This document shows, piece after piece, positions 51,440 to 63,299 of a stretch of 64,000 bases of DNA; position 1 is the stretch's first letter; every line of letters starts with the position of its first letter. Under the pieces are notes generated by a model that saw only the letters and a list, made by a program, of their open reading frames with translations, was not told the DNA's origin and made no database searches. The DNA lies in assembly GCF_963422355.1 (NCBI RefSeq), contig NC_085099.1:2851842-2915841 (forward strand), written 5' to 3'. Both the position numbers and the translations under genes were made by a program. This stretch comes from Corticium candelabrum. Taxonomy: Eukaryota > Porifera > Homoscleromorpha > Homosclerophorida > Plakinidae.

Positions 51440-54400
51440 ACACCACACACACATGTGCACCATGCACTCATCACTCTGTGACAGTAGACAAACTATGTTG
51501 TTCATGCTAACTAGATCACTTCACTAAACCACAAGTATTTCCGGACACATTTGGAAGACAGTCTGTCTCTTGGTCGTCCCATGCTTATTGAAGATGTCGG
51601 TGAAGAGCTTGATCCTGTGTTAGACAATGTGCTTGAAAAGAACTTTATCAAGTCAGGAACAACATTCAAGGTCAAAGTCGGCGACAAGGAGGTTGATGTC
51701 ATGAAGGGCTTTGCTCTCTATATTACAACGAAATTGCCAAACCCAGCATACACACCTGAGGTTTGGCTGTTGTTTGTGATCCAAGAAAATTGTTTTGTAT
51801 ATGAGTTAGTTTATAGATCAGTGCAAGAACAGCAATCATTGATTTCACAGTCACCATGAAGGGGCTCGGGGATCAACTGCTTGGCATGGTGATATTGTAC
51901 GAGAAGGCTGAGTTGGAGGCTGATAGGAATAAACTCCTTGAAGACGTGCAGGCAAACAGGAAGAAAATGAAAGAACTGGAGGACAGCTTGTTGTTCCGAT
52001 TGACTAGTACTAAAGGCTCACTAGTGGATGATGAATCTCTCATTGAAATGTTGCGTGATACTAAAGTGACTGCTGAGGATGTTAAACAGAAGCTCAAGGT
52101 AGCTGCTGATACAGAGGTGCAGATTAACTCAGCAAGAGAGGAGTTCAGGCCTGTTGCAACTCGTGGGAGTATCCTGTACTTCCTTATTGTTGAGATGTCA
52201 ATGGTCAATGTCATGTACCAGACTTCCCTTTCTCAGTTCTTGGGGGTGTTTGAGCTCTCAATGGCTCGGTAAAGCACTGCTTCTCTGTTTGAATTCTTTG
52301 TGGCTAATGATTTCTGTCTTAGTTCTGTCAAGTCACCACTCATGTCTAAACGCATCCAAAATATTGTTGACTACTTGACGACGGCTGTCTTTCGCTACTC
52401 TTGTCGTGGCTTTTATGAAGAACACAAGTTTCTATTCACATTGCTGCTGGCTCTCAAAATTGACCTTGAAAAAGGCCACGTCAAACATCAGGAATTCATG
52501 ACTTTGATCAAAGGTGAACATATTATGTGATGATCAGAGTAATATGCTTTGTTTGTGAAAATGGGCATATTTTAGGTGGTGCTGCGTTAGATCTAAATGC
52601 AGTCGAGCCAAAGCCATTCAAATGGATCCGTGATCTGACATGGTTGAATCTTGTTGAGCTCAGCAAACTGCCTCACTTCCGGCAGATACTGAACCAGGTA
52701 GTGTAATCCATGGTGTTAGTTGACAAAGTTGTGATAGTGCTTATTAATAGATTGGACGAAATGAGAAAACTTGGAAGACTTGGTTTGATGACAATGAGCC
52801 AGAAGAATCACCTATCCCAGACGGATATGACAAGTCTTTGGATACATTTCAACGATTGCTCCTAATTAGGTATTCAAATAAACTTCAATTTCGATCTCTA
52901 CTGTATTAATATTTACTTTTTTAGATCTTGGTGTCCTGATCGTGTGACCGTTCAGGCAAGGAATTACATCTCAGAGTCACTGAGTAAGGAATATGCTGAG
53001 GGCGTCATTCTTGATCTGAAGGGAATGTGGAAAGAGTCAACTATTCGAACGCCAATGATCTGCTTCCTCACGCTAGGCTCAGACCCAAGCAACCAAATTG
53101 AGGCTCTGGCCAAACGACAGGGCTTGGGTATTGAAATTGCTGTCTCAAAATATGTAGACTCTAATTGTTCCCTGTAGATTGCCGAGCTGTGTCCATGGGT
53201 CAAGGGCAGGATGTTCATGCACGTCGTCTTCTACAGCAATTTATGGCATCAGTAAGTACTCGACAATGTCATAAACTAAATCTAAATCTAAACTCATGAT
53301 AATCGTCTTACAGGGTGGCTGGGTGCTTCTGCAGAATTGCCATCTTGGATTAGATTTCCTGGATGAGTTGCTAAATACCATCCTGACAACAGAGAACGTT
53401 CATGAGTCATTCCGACTGTGGATGACCACTGAGGTTCACAAGCAATTCCCCATCAATCTTCTACAAATCTGCATAAAGTTTACCAACGAGCCACCACAAG
53501 GAATTAAAGCTGGCCTCAAACGAACATACTCTAGTATCACTCAAGACATGCTTGACATTAGCAATGTGTACCAATGGAAGCCAATGCTTTATGCGGTGGC
53601 ATTTTTGCATACCACAGTACAGGTCTGTTGTGGCCATCTCAAATGCTGAAGTCTAGAGGTAACAATCCTTGATTAATAGTTGGTGTGTCACTGCAGGAGA
53701 GACGGAAATTTGGTCCACTTGGTTGGAATATTCCCTATGAATTTAACAATGGTGATCTGAACTCAAGCATTCAGTTTGTACAAAACCACCTTGATGACAT
53801 GGACTTGAAAAAGGTATTCAATGAGATGTCATTTTCACCATTCATGATAGTAATGCATGATTTGCGAAACAGGGTGTCTCGTGGAACACTGTCAGATACA
53901 TGTTAGGTGATATACATTATGGGGGCCGAGTGACCGACGAAATGGACAAACGTTTGCTCAACACATTTACGAAGGTGCATGCCTTGACATATGAAATAAA
54001 AAACCTTCTAGAAGCTACACGTGTCCCTTTGTAGTTATGGTTTGGCGAAAACATGTTTCATCCAAGCTTCTCGTTCTACAAAGGCTATGGTATTCCAATT
54101 TGCGTAAAGGTTCAACATTACCTTGACTACGTAGACCAGCTACCACTGATCGACTCACCAGAAGTTTTTGGGCTCCACACCAATGCAGATATCACGTACA
54201 TATGATCCAGCCCTGTAATAAGGTTGATTTCTTTAAGTTAATTAACTTGTCTCATTCCAGGTATCAGACCAGCATGGCGAAGGCTGTTCTTGACACAATA
54301 GTCAGCATCCAGCCAAAAGACAGCACTGCAGCTGGCAGTGGTGAAACGAGAGAAAGTATAGTTAAGAGGCAAGCAGAAGATATGCTTGATAGACTTCCGG

Positions 54401-55455
54401 TTGATTATGTTCCACATGAAGTTAGTTTATGTTCATAGCATTCGGTATGATAAATTTATCAGAGAGAGGTTATTTTATTTCTATAATAACTAACAGGTCA
54501 AAGCTCGTCTACAGAAAATGGGTGCTCTGTCTCCCATGAATATTTTTCTGAGGCAGGAGATTGACAGAATGCAGCGTGTGATCACCTGTGTTCGTAACAC
54601 ATTGAAAGACTTGATGTTGGCCATTGATGGAACGATCATTATGAGTGAGGTGAGACTGGCACTTTGTGTCTGTGCATAATGCATTGCTTGTGATTCTATA
54701 AATTCGGGTGTCAATAGTCACTTCGCGATGCACTGGACAGAATGTTTGATGCCAGGATCCCAGCAGCTTGGAGCAAAGTAATAACAGTTTAGTTCTGATT
54801 CGACCGTGTTGATAACCGTTCACTTCTAGGTTTCTTGGGATTCGGCCAGCCTCGGCTTTTGGTTCACAGAGCTACTTGAACGTAACACCCAGTTCCATTC
54901 CTGGTGTTTTGAAGGTCGTCCGATGGTATTTTGGATGACTGGTTTTTTCAATCCACAAGGGTTTTTGACAGCTATGCGACAAGTGGGTAGTTGCAGTCTA
55001 TTTGTTCCTTCCACCTTGATCTTGAATCTTCTTAAAAAATGTGTACACTGCATTTCTGTTGTGTCTAGGAGGTTACACGTGCTCACAAGGGCTGGGCTTT
55101 GGATAGTGTTGTACTCCACAATGACATCACTCGACAGTACAAGGATGACATCGCTGGCCCTCCTCAGGAAGGTGTTTACATTCATGGGCTTTACTTGGAT
55201 GGAGCTGGGTGGGATAAACGCAACAGTCGCCTTGTTGAGTCTCCCAACAAAGTGCTCTTCACTCCAATGCCTGTTATCCACATGTATGCACTCAACTCAA
55301 CATCTGGAAAGGACCCAAAACTCTACTGTTGTCCTGTGTATAAGAAACCTCGTCGTACTGACTTGACATACATTACGGATTGCTCCCTGAAGACGACACA
55401 AAATCCAGACCATTGGGTGTTGAGAGGTGTGGCACTACTATGTGACGTCAAGTGA
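33487..55455 (+). CDS. DNAH5: Axonemal outer-arm dynein heavy chain, DNAH5/DNAH8 type
   Basis: About 55 exons encode what looks like a complete heavy chain of roughly 4,500-4,650 residues (human DNAH5 has about 4,620). The N-terminal exons 33,487-33,627, 34,316-34,450 and 34,528-34,630 already match DNAH5 ([13 protein letters not shown]). The tail domain (DHC_N1) spans 37.5-41.0 kb and the linker (DHC_N2) about 42.0-43.4 kb. The AAA1 P-loop GPAGTGKT is at 44,527-44,550, AAA2 GPAGAGKT at 45,962-45,985, AAA3 GEQGSAKT at 47,197-47,220 and AAA4 GVGGSGKQS at about 48,712-48,738. The stalk coiled coils lie at 49.7-50.1 and 50.7-50.96 kb with the microtubule-binding domain between. AAA5, AAA6 and the C-terminal domain run to [11 protein letters not shown] at the stop. 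It powers ciliary and flagellar beating. No frameshift was seen. Intron 3 (2.8 kb) holds retroelement fragments. It predates or equals the DNAH5/8 split, so either symbol could fit. Confidence 0.95.
34031..34195. repeat. (CTGT)n-rich stretch in dynein intron 1
   Basis: Several CTGT runs separated by short diverged segments (GTCAATGTGTTTGTCAG and similar), a few hundred bases after the first coding exon. Confidence 0.8.
34640..35800. other. Repeat-derived sequence in dynein intron 3, 5' part
   Basis: No gene is present. A G10 run lies at about 34,757. Motifs TTTCCACTAG (about 34,808 and 35,225) and GGTGGAAACAGG (about 35,631) occur in opposite orientations. A 61-bp palindrome lies at 35,548-35,608. 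This looks like one or more decayed foldback elements. Confidence 0.5.
35548..35608. repeat. 61-bp near-perfect palindrome
   Basis: TAAACCTAAACC ... GCTAAACCTAC, a short centre, then GTAGGTTTAG ... GGTTTAGGTTTA. The arms are about 28 bp with few mismatches and almost no loop. Confidence 0.85.
35818..36361 (+). mobile_element. GACA-bounded retroelement 3' fragments
   Basis: (GACA)n at 35,818-35,834, about 35,953-35,970 and 36,348-36,361 bracket two bodies. The second body (35,971-36,347) begins inside a coding frame ([12 protein letters not shown], then [14 protein letters not shown]), has about 180 bp of 3' untranslated sequence ending AATACCTTTG, and runs straight into (ACAG)n. The first body ends ATATATGTATTG before the repeat, matching the inverted copies at 208, 462 and 28,619. 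These look like successive insertions of 5'-truncated elements into GACA repeats. Confidence 0.65.
36349..37425 (+). pseudogene. Non-LTR retrotransposon remnant with CCHC and RLE domains
   Basis: A longer copy of the same family. The 36,459-36,917 frame has a C-x3-C-x9-H-x3-C finger ([19 protein letters not shown]). It then has the restriction-like endonuclease signature: PDIVVFD followed 14-16 residues on by [10 protein letters not shown]. This arrangement is known from R2, Dong and related RLE-type LINEs, where it follows the reverse transcriptase. A frameshift near 36,890 moves the reading into another frame ([13 protein letters not shown]). A third segment at about 37,015-37,210 gives [13 protein letters not shown] and YWRKR. 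The reverse transcriptase is absent. (GACA)n lies at both ends (36,349-36,361 and 37,380-37,425, the latter after AATAAATGAA). The copy is dead and sits in dynein intron 3. Confidence 0.75.
40574..40646. repeat. (CA)n in dynein intron 13
   Basis: A perfect CA run between two dynein exons (40,306-40,512 and 40,707-41,033). Confidence 0.95.
41096..44551 (+). other. Giant dynein exon 15 (3,456 bp)
   Basis: A single uninterrupted exon of 1,152 codons runs from DCSEKAAEF to the AAA1 P-loop lysine-threonine. It covers the end of the tail and the whole linker. The preceding acceptor is ttcttcag and the donor is CAG|GTTGTG. All other exons of the gene that I measured are roughly 60-650 bp. Confidence 0.9.
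49579..50961 (+). other. Dynein stalk and microtubule-binding domain exons
   Basis: Coiled-coil helix 1 ([20 protein letters not shown] onward, to KAQAIVDN) and helix 2 ([20 protein letters not shown] onward) flank the microtubule-binding domain ([19 protein letters not shown] to [19 protein letters not shown]). It is split over six short exons. The order and conservation are as in DNAH5, so the ATP-dependent stalk looks functional. Confidence 0.85.
51340..51455. repeat. (CA)n starting at a dynein splice donor
   Basis: The exon ending GGHELQ stops at a GTACAC donor, and CA-rich sequence starts within about 5 bp, running for about 100 bp (CACACCACACACACAAACC, then pure CA). The next acceptor is about 60 bp after the repeat, so the repeat makes up most of the intron. 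Confidence 0.9.
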
Positions 55456-55626
55456 TATCACAACTGACTATGGTGTAAGGAGATTAGGTAATTGTTGAAT
55501 TGTTGTTGTAAGACTGCAACGTTTCGTAGACTTTTAGTTCCATTATGGTTTCCATGAGCTTGTGTTTTCTACATTTAAGGAGTTTATAAAATGCGCATTT
55601 TCGGTACATTTTTAATCTTCTGTAAC

Positions 55627-55632
55627 AATAAA
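55627..55632 (+). terminator. Dynein polyadenylation signal
   Basis: AATAAA 172 bp after the dynein stop codon. Confidence 0.6.
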
Positions 55633-55894
55633 TGAGCTACTTAAAAATAAAACGATCACGAAGGTAGGTAAACATGTATCAAAGAGACGCACCACATTAC
55701 ATTTACGGGGATACAGACAAACGGGTACCCATTTAAGAACACAGTGAAACTTGACAGCAGCTAATGAGTATGTAAACACTCCGGCACCATGGGCTCGAGA
55801 CATTGATGAGAGAATGAACGAGGCAGCTTTTAGAGGTCTTAAATGATACAAACGTTATTTATTATAATTTACATTGTACATTTTGCTTTTCAAC

Positions 55895-56400
55895 AAATAC
55901 AGACAGACGGACGGACAGACTGGGATGACACTGAACTATACATGAGTATAATGTATAGATATGCTTTTATATCAGACTGTACGTGGGATACTAGCATAGT
56001 TGTATTAGCTTCACTTTCATGTAGAGTTAAAAGTTCTTTTCAATAGTGAAATACCTTTGCCAGACAGACAGACAGAACGAGCCACCAATAACCAACAAGA
56101 ATTATCAATCAGGTCGACGGATGATGATGGCAATAAGAATGCTAAAGAATTCATGTGTTACTGGAGAAAACGATTCTCAACAGCACTACAACGTTGCAAT
56201 GCTAAGACTATTGCAAGGAAACTATCACGCCTTTTATCTATGAGCTCTAGTAATGTAAAGACATACTCAGTTTTGCATACATTAGTTTGTGAGGTGTATT
56301 GACCCTATTGGGTCTCCGGAACATTTTGAATAGTTTTGGTTGTAATAGCATTCATTTATGAAAAGATATGGAACAAAGACAGACAGACAGACATTATTGA
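55895..56400 (+). mobile_element. GACA-bounded retroelement 3' fragments, second site
   Basis: (GACA)n at 55,900-55,920, 56,061-56,080 and 56,377-56,392 bracket two bodies. The 56,081-56,376 body starts in coding sequence. It reads RSTDDDGNKNAKEFMCYWRK, then ALQRCNAKTIARKLSRLL, clearly the same C-terminus as the copies at 35,971 and 37,015. It then ends in untranslated sequence followed by (ACAG)n. The body before it ends GAAATACCTTTG, like the 36,347 end. Confidence 0.7.
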
Positions 56401-56868
56401 GACACCAAATTGTAAAGTTTGAAACAACATATACAGACTTGCAAAATGTACTACAAAAGCTTAGCTGCTTCTACTTTGTTCACCAAAGTACATGTAACTG
56501 TGTCATTGTATTGAAATACTGTCAGGTACAAAGTGAGGCATACAGACCCACAAAGTTTTCTATCAAGATACTGAAACGGACAGACGAAAGCTGGTGTAAG
56601 AGACAAACGTGCGAATGAGATGTCCAGTTGCAGTAGGTGACTAATATCCTGATGTAACTATCATCTCATCAATGTTATTCTCAAAGTTAGGATTCACGAC
56701 TGAAAATAGGGTAAAACTCAGAATTACTTCAACAGGAGTCACTTACAGCATAAAATAAAAAATTGAAAGGAAATCAGTCAGTCGAGAACGGATAATCTTG
56801 TCTAACGCAAAGACGCAACTACGATTACCAAACACTAAAGCCAATGCTATCACTTATCGGGCCGGTAT

Positions 56869-59800
56869 TCAACCTTGAGATGGTTCAGCATACTCACTCA
56901 GAGCAGTCAGCATTATCTGAAATTTCTCTATTTTCTCATTGAAGTTGTTGGTCTTGATCATTGTGGACGACAAAAGATTATGTTGCCAGTCACTCTTGAA
57001 GTATGTATGAAGGTCTCGTATGACCTTGTGGCCATGAAGCCTCTTCGATCCTGCATCAGAATACATAGGACACGAGATGGCCAAACTGCGACAATTGTAT
57101 AGGTGGTTATTTAGTGCATCTAAAGCAAAAACATCCTGGTCGGCCTCCCATGCACTGGGACTGTCAACATTTTCTGGTGTCTTCTGCAACATCTCGAGCA
57201 TTGGCTCCAGGTAAGGCAAGCATACAACTGAATGCATGTGAGGATTGCCTCCAGCAACAGCCACGGCTGTTGGCTGTAGCTTCTGTTCGTAAGACTTTAC
57301 CGTGCTTGCATCATTCCGACGAAGAAGTCCCCACGTCTGCTTCAGCCGTACCACCTACAGGTAAAGATACACTTCACACATGGGTGATATGCTATATCCA
57401 CTGTCTGGAAAGTTGTTTTATTAGCCAGTGGTGTAGTTTGAAAGTAGAAAGTAGAGGACAAAAGGCAACAACAAACAAGAAGATGCCCAGGTGACAACTA
57501 CCTAAAAATAACGTGCTGGGTATACCATTCAACACAGTATTTCCGCAAGATTTCCTACTTAAGGCATCTAGTTTTCTATTGACCTAAAAAATATTATTCC
57601 AACATGAACATAAGACACGAGTCTTTATTAATTGTGGCTACATACAGGACTAATGCTGTCACCAAAGACACCTCACAGCATGTCATAAACATCTAAAATA
57701 ATTAGATGAGATCACATCTAACAAGAACTGTTACCTTAAAAGGCAGTTTTCATAACCCAAGGTGTGTCTTGTTGACAGAGCAATCTGTATACACATGCAA
57801 GGTGATTTGCCTCACTTGAGGTCACTGACCCTTCTCCTCAACTTAAAAGACTACTCCCACATCTACCTATAGTATCTATTAAACTCTATCAACTATTTAA
57901 TGTTTCAATCAATATATACATACAATATATACAAATTCACAGTGTAAAACATGGTCTATGAAGATAAAATCGATTTGACTGTGACAACACAGACTACAAG
58001 GCAACTGTGTATATAATCGAACATTAGACCATGAGAGACTCAATACATGCAAACAGCAGTACTACCCAAAGCTACCATGTTGAGCTAACGACAAACTCTG
58101 CTGGATATCAGTTATAGTACCAACATTGATAGCAGTAGACAGTCACATTTTCTGGCATGTGAACGTCATGGTAACAATAAGTTGCACAATAAAAAAGGAA
58201 GAAAACCTCTTAGAAGACTCTTGCCTTCTATGAAGAAGTCATCATGACTGACAGATATCAAATATTTGAGAGAAACTAAGGTCAAGTGTATTTTATATGT
58301 ACTACAATAACACATCACAACCAAGCAACATACACACTTACCTGTGGTAATTCCAGTCCTCGCATTACGGCCATGAAACTGTGAAGATTGACCAAACCAT
58401 CACTCTGCAAATGGTGAGCCATTTCTATTACCTTCTTCAGTGCGTTCTTCCGCTTGGCTATGTCGCCAGCACCCACAACCACAGCGGCCGCCCACATGCT
58501 CACGTTATGGAATCTACAAGCATCACACTCGTCACAATACAAGTAATAAAATCACACAAAAAAACACAACAACTATCTGCACATTCAATACCTTTCCAAA
58601 AGCATCCGTCCCAGCTCTTTGCCTTGAGGTAGATTTGCAGCTGCCAGTCCTGCTATCCCACCTGCACTACCTACAGAACTCCTCTTTCCTTTCTTTCTCA
58701 TAGAACCACTAGTAGAGCCTTCCTTGTCATCCCAATCGCCTTCCAGCAACTCTGCTGCACACAAGTCAACTCTAGTCAGATGCCGTGCTAGTTCATCAGA
58801 CACCGTGTTCAACACAGTAGCACACATCATCCGAGCATAATCCAAATCAGGTAGATGACGTTGTAGTTCAGGATCCAACTGACACACTGGAGACAGATTT
58901 TCAGGAACTGGTTCTACGTGGTCAGTGCTTCCGTTCTGGGTTGATAACGTTTTGCGAAGACTAGATTTTGAAACAGGAGTTCCTGGCTCCGAGTTCATTT
59001 TATGATCAGCAAGAGGACTTGGTGGTCGATGAGATGTAATCTCACGAGGTACAGCTCTCTTCAAAACGCATCCAGAACGACCAGAAATCGGCTTCTGATT
59101 CCCTTCATAAAAGTTGATCAGCTCAACAATACTTGGAAAAACATCCTTCTCAAAACGATACAGCGCTTTCTCAAAAGGTTGTCTGTTCATTGCACCAACG
59201 TTCAGAGATCCAGTACTTGTGTTGATATGATTATGAAAAGGAGATCCCTCTCTAGATGACAAACTACCACCTCCGCCTGAAACAGTAGCTGACCGAACAA
59301 CGTTTATGACAAAGTGCAATGTCTTTCCACCCCATTTTGCAGTTAGAACGTGTTCTCCTGGTTTCGATATGCTTTCACGAACAAGAAAGTCGCCATCAGC
59401 AGAAAGTGCTCGATCGGCCACTTTCCTCATAATCATACCATGAAACCACGGCTGTGCATTCAAGTATGTCTCAGCATCATCAATGCTGTGTGTGGACGAT
59501 GCTGGAGAAATGTTACCAGTTTGAGTATTGACTGTAAGACCCGGAGACAGGTGTCGATTATCAATAGGCGCAGGTGGCCTTTCTGCCAGCCTTGACTCCT
59601 CCCCACCAGAACGTTTACCTTTGGTGATACCCTTGAAAAAGTCACCAACTCTAAACAAAAAGATTTTTAGAACAATTTTTCTTGTTTCATTATAAATTTA
59701 AGTCTTGTAGAATTGATGTCAATCGCTAAATTATTCATGCCCCAACATCACAATATAACAAAGTGTTGACATTACATGCTCATTTTGATTGACAACAAAA

Positions 59801-61531
59801 CAAGTGTGCTTCATAATTTTTTAATTTAATTCACTGTGACTATTAAATCCAAAATGAACAATCATAGAACAATAAAGCAAAAAATCTACATGGACGGCAG
59901 AGCGACTTGCAAGTTGGGGGGGGAGCATGAAAGAACATCCGGAGTACATGAACTAGGATGAGCTTTCACTAGGCATTTCCTGTCGGGAATCGCTTTCTGA
60001 TGTTGAACTTTATTAACTTAAACACTCCTCTTCGGCAACAGAAAGCGCTTATACACATTTATAGGTCTGAACACTGTCATACTGGAGTACAAAAATTCTA
60101 ATATTCTTCTTCCAAATTTCTTGGCAGTTGTTGATCGTCAAGTTGGAGAGGAATTACCCCCTCTGCCCAAGCTCCGCCACCACTGATCTATGGTTAATTT
60201 AAAATAGCAGTTACATTCTGGTTTGTAGTAGTGCTACCTCCAGCAAATGACAGGCAATCTAATTATTTATCAACAAGTCTTACTATTGCTATGACACAGA
60301 TGCATAATCAAAGCTGGATTGATACCCCATTCACTAAGCTTACATTACAACTAATAATCTCAGATCAAACGTGCTACAGACAGTCAAAATGTTTAGCCCA
60401 ACAATAATCTTCACAGCACTTGATGATGACTTAAACTTTCCAATATGCTCAAAAATCAGCTATTTTCCAAATAAATGAGTTCGTCAGCACAAGAGAACTC
60501 ATTTATCAACTGCTTATTCATCAAATGTTAATCTTATCATAACTAAGCTTCACATATCTCAACCACTAAGCAGCTTCTATGCCTGGTCAGAGGAAACATC
60601 CAAGTCTATCAAAGATGCCACCAGAGAGGCCTTATTTCTTCTCATTTCTAGTGATATTTACATAACCACACATAGAAATCAGATGACAACACTTCTTTCA
60701 CTGACATATACTGCTTTTAGGAAGCACATCCTATTTCCTCCCACACCTTACAACCACCAGAAAAGCTCCATCCTAATAACAGAAGCCATCCAAGCTAACC
60801 ACACAATTCTGTGTGGGCACAAAAGCAGTCATCACATCCACACACACACACAATGAAACAAACGACAAAGGATAGCTAAAGCTTAGGCCACCCCACTATA
60901 CTTTGCTTTGAAGCTGTTTGATCTGCTGATTTTCTGCGGCTCTTCCACGCTCGTCTGCAATCCAGATCGACTTCCTCTCCTCAGTGCAGTCGCTCTAGAC
61001 CCCGTCCGTTCTCTCCCTGACACCAAAAAATCACAAATCCGACCAGCAACATCCTCAACTCTCGACTCACCCGGATAGGCCGTGTCCATAAGCGTAGCCA
61101 GACTCTTCAACATCTTCTGACGGTCGGCAGCGCGTCGCACGCCCAACTTCTCCAAGTCGTGGTCTTTCAGATGGAACAGAGACTAAAGTGGGCAGAGCAC
61201 CGGAAGTGTTAGGCTACCCGTCAACACACTGACAGCTCGCTCGCGCTTTCTCACAGCCCGCACTATCCCCACACCCGCGATTCTCGTCGAGAGAAGTGCG
61301 CGCGCGACCCTACAAACGCAAACCGCAGCATTTCTGGAAGTGGCCACCGACAGCGACGCATCAAGCAACACGACCGGCGGCCCTAGGACGGCGAGACGCG
61401 AACCGGCAACACAAGCAGTTGCACGAATCTCACGGTCTTACGTCTATCTCTTCGTAGCCCATAAAGAGAGGGAAGTAGTCCTTCATGTGGATGGAGTCGA
61501 GCCAGTGTTCTATTGACAGGTCGGATGGCAT
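56869..61531 (-). CDS. BCAR3: BCAR3/SH2D3 (NSP) family adaptor with N-terminal SAM domain
   Basis: Five minus-strand exons: 61,531-61,442; 61,182-60,902; 59,650-58,592; 58,513-58,342; 57,354-56,869. They join in phase to 695 residues. Residues about 1-65 look like a SAM domain (SIEHWLDSIHMKDYFPLF, then HDLEKLGVRRAADRQKML). The SH2 domain starts at PWFHGMIMRKVADRAL and has the FLVRES phosphotyrosine pocket. It ends near FYEGNQKPISGRSG, where NSP proteins have CYVGNRRPIS. The C-terminal half is the RasGEF-like domain of NSP proteins, which binds p130Cas: PQGKELGRMLLERYHNVSM-like RFHNVSM, MRGLELPQ, YEQKLQP, and KFQIMLTAL near the end. It should link receptor or integrin signalling to Cas. The family fold is catalytically inactive as a GEF in vertebrates. 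The SAM domain is not part of the human BCAR3 I recall. Confidence 0.9.
59660..60890. other. BCAR3 intron 2, no nested gene seen
   Basis: About 1.25 kb between the SAM and SH2 exons, AT-rich with scattered short repeats. No open frame with splice context or RNA gene was found. Confidence 0.55.
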
Positions 61532-62734
61532 TTTGTCGCTCGACTACGTCGTGATGAGTGAGTGTTGAGCGTCGAGACGCGGGGAGTGGGCTCGAACGAT
61601 CGACGGCACAGTTTCTCTCCCGATTAGAGCTTTGTTCGACGTAAAATATGAGAATATTGTCATGCGCGATCAGAAACGGAAACGTTGATAGGTCATGACC
61701 AGGGAATTCCCGGATGAATCAGTGTTCGCTACGCATTCTCCACGATCAGATCTGTGCATTGTAATACTATGACAACAATGCAGAGATCAGAGATCGCGGG
61801 GAAAGTGCTAAACTAGACAAGTATGTAATAATAATAATAATAATACTGTAAGGTCTAAAGTCAGTTAGACAGTAGAATTATATGTGTACGGTGTACCAGA
61901 CTGTAGCTACAGATGTAGATTGGATTGACTTATAAATAAACGTTCTATCATTAACTTAATTTACATGGACATGTTCGTATACTAATGCATTGTTGTTTAT
62001 CCAGGTTACGAGCATTATCTGTTGTATTTGTGGTTTTTAAAATTAATTAATAATATATTGCATATGTAATGTACCAAGTATGTTATGCTTATGCACAAAG
62101 CGTCGACATAGACAAAGTTCACAAACCGTGGATTTCTAGTTTTCCGGGTAATTTGAGAGTTAAGGGCTAGTATAAGGATTAGGGTAGCTATGGGTTAGAG
62201 TTAGGTATGCATGGTTTGTACTGCAGGCAATCCATGGATTGTCCAAATCTGCACTTTGTGCACAACATACATGTAACATACATGTATATATGTAAGCTAT
62301 GTAGCCATGACATGCTCATCCAAAATAAAATAATATTAAAACAAATTAAGAATTTTCATAAAAATTAATTCCCACACTACTGTATGGTACCACAAATTCG
62401 TTCACAACAGTTGAAATAATGACGATTAATGTGGGACAGGGTATACAAGAGCACACACAGTATACACTCTACATCACACAATCAGACATGGTCACATTGT
62501 TTCTTAATTAGTCTGCGACAACAAAATAAATCAACTGTTCAATCACTACTACAAAACTCGATACAAACAAAATAGAACGTATTGTAGTAGAAAATCCACC
62601 CGCTCGTGTCGTCACTATTTACAAATATGTTATCAATTGATATCAATAAACAGTAAAAAGATGCAAAAATAGAATCCGACTAGTCGAGTGTAAACAATAC
62701 AAAACAAATAAACCACAAAATATTGCAACAACTA
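61532..62734. other. Intergenic region between BCAR3 and the WD40 gene
   Basis: No gene is supported. A short (ATA)n tract lies at about 61,830-61,845. The first few hundred bases should hold the BCAR3 promoter. Confidence 0.55.
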
Positions 62735-62918
62735 TCACTTTTGTTTTGGTTCACATAAGCAAGCATTGACGTCAAGTAAGTGTATTTTACCATCGTCTCC
62801 TCCCAAGGCACACATACGGCCGTTCGGTGAGAAACAGCAAGAGAACAGCTGACAACTAACATGCTCGCTTAGTCCTCCGATTACTTGAACGCTTTGCCCA
62901 CTGTCGGGATTCCAAAAC
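62735..62918 (-). CDS. Terminal exon of a WD40-repeat protein (partial)
   Basis: The exon follows a gtgcag acceptor and reads FWNPDSGQSVQVIGG, then CCFSPNGRMCALGGDDGKIH and LLDVNACLCEPKQK before TGA. This spans the end of one WD40 repeat (the W-N-P-D-S-G turn) and most of the last one (FSPNG...LGGDDGKIHLLDV). The upstream exons were not identified with confidence; they lie either in the repeat-rich 63.1-64.0 kb or beyond the window. The family cannot be assigned from one exon. Confidence 0.65.
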
Positions 62919-63139
62919 CTGCACATCAAAACAACAATAGGACAAGACTATTGGTCTTCGTCGTGATCATTACCATACAAGTGGTTTATACACACATTGC
63001 CAGTCTAAGAACAGTTTTATATTGCATACAGGAGAACTATGAATACAACTGGACAGATACAAAAATTATTATTATTTATTACTAGTATAAAATGAAGTTG
63101 TGTTCTACTCGCCTCAGAGCTACGAGTGTATGTGCGTGT

Positions 63140-63164
63140 AGTTGTGTGGTGTGTGGTGTGTGTG

Positions 63165-63227
<63 letters not shown>
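63140..63227. repeat. (GT)n microsatellite
   Basis: An imperfect then perfect GT run, probably in an intron of the WD40 gene. Confidence 0.9.
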
Positions 63228-63229
<2 letters not shown>

Positions 63230-63299
63230 ATTAAATATTCTTAAAGTATTAGTATTATTAAAAATTGCTATTTCATGCCTAATTAAATACAACGTTTGA

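Noticed and set aside
53100..53180. Apparent frame break in the dynein at [11 protein letters not shown]
   Set aside because: Using the earlier donor (TTGG|GTATTG) joins in phase to [10 protein letters not shown], as in DNAH5.
54826..55281. 151-codon minus-strand frame at the dynein 3' end
   Set aside because: Antisense of well-supported dynein exons, with no family resemblance of its own.
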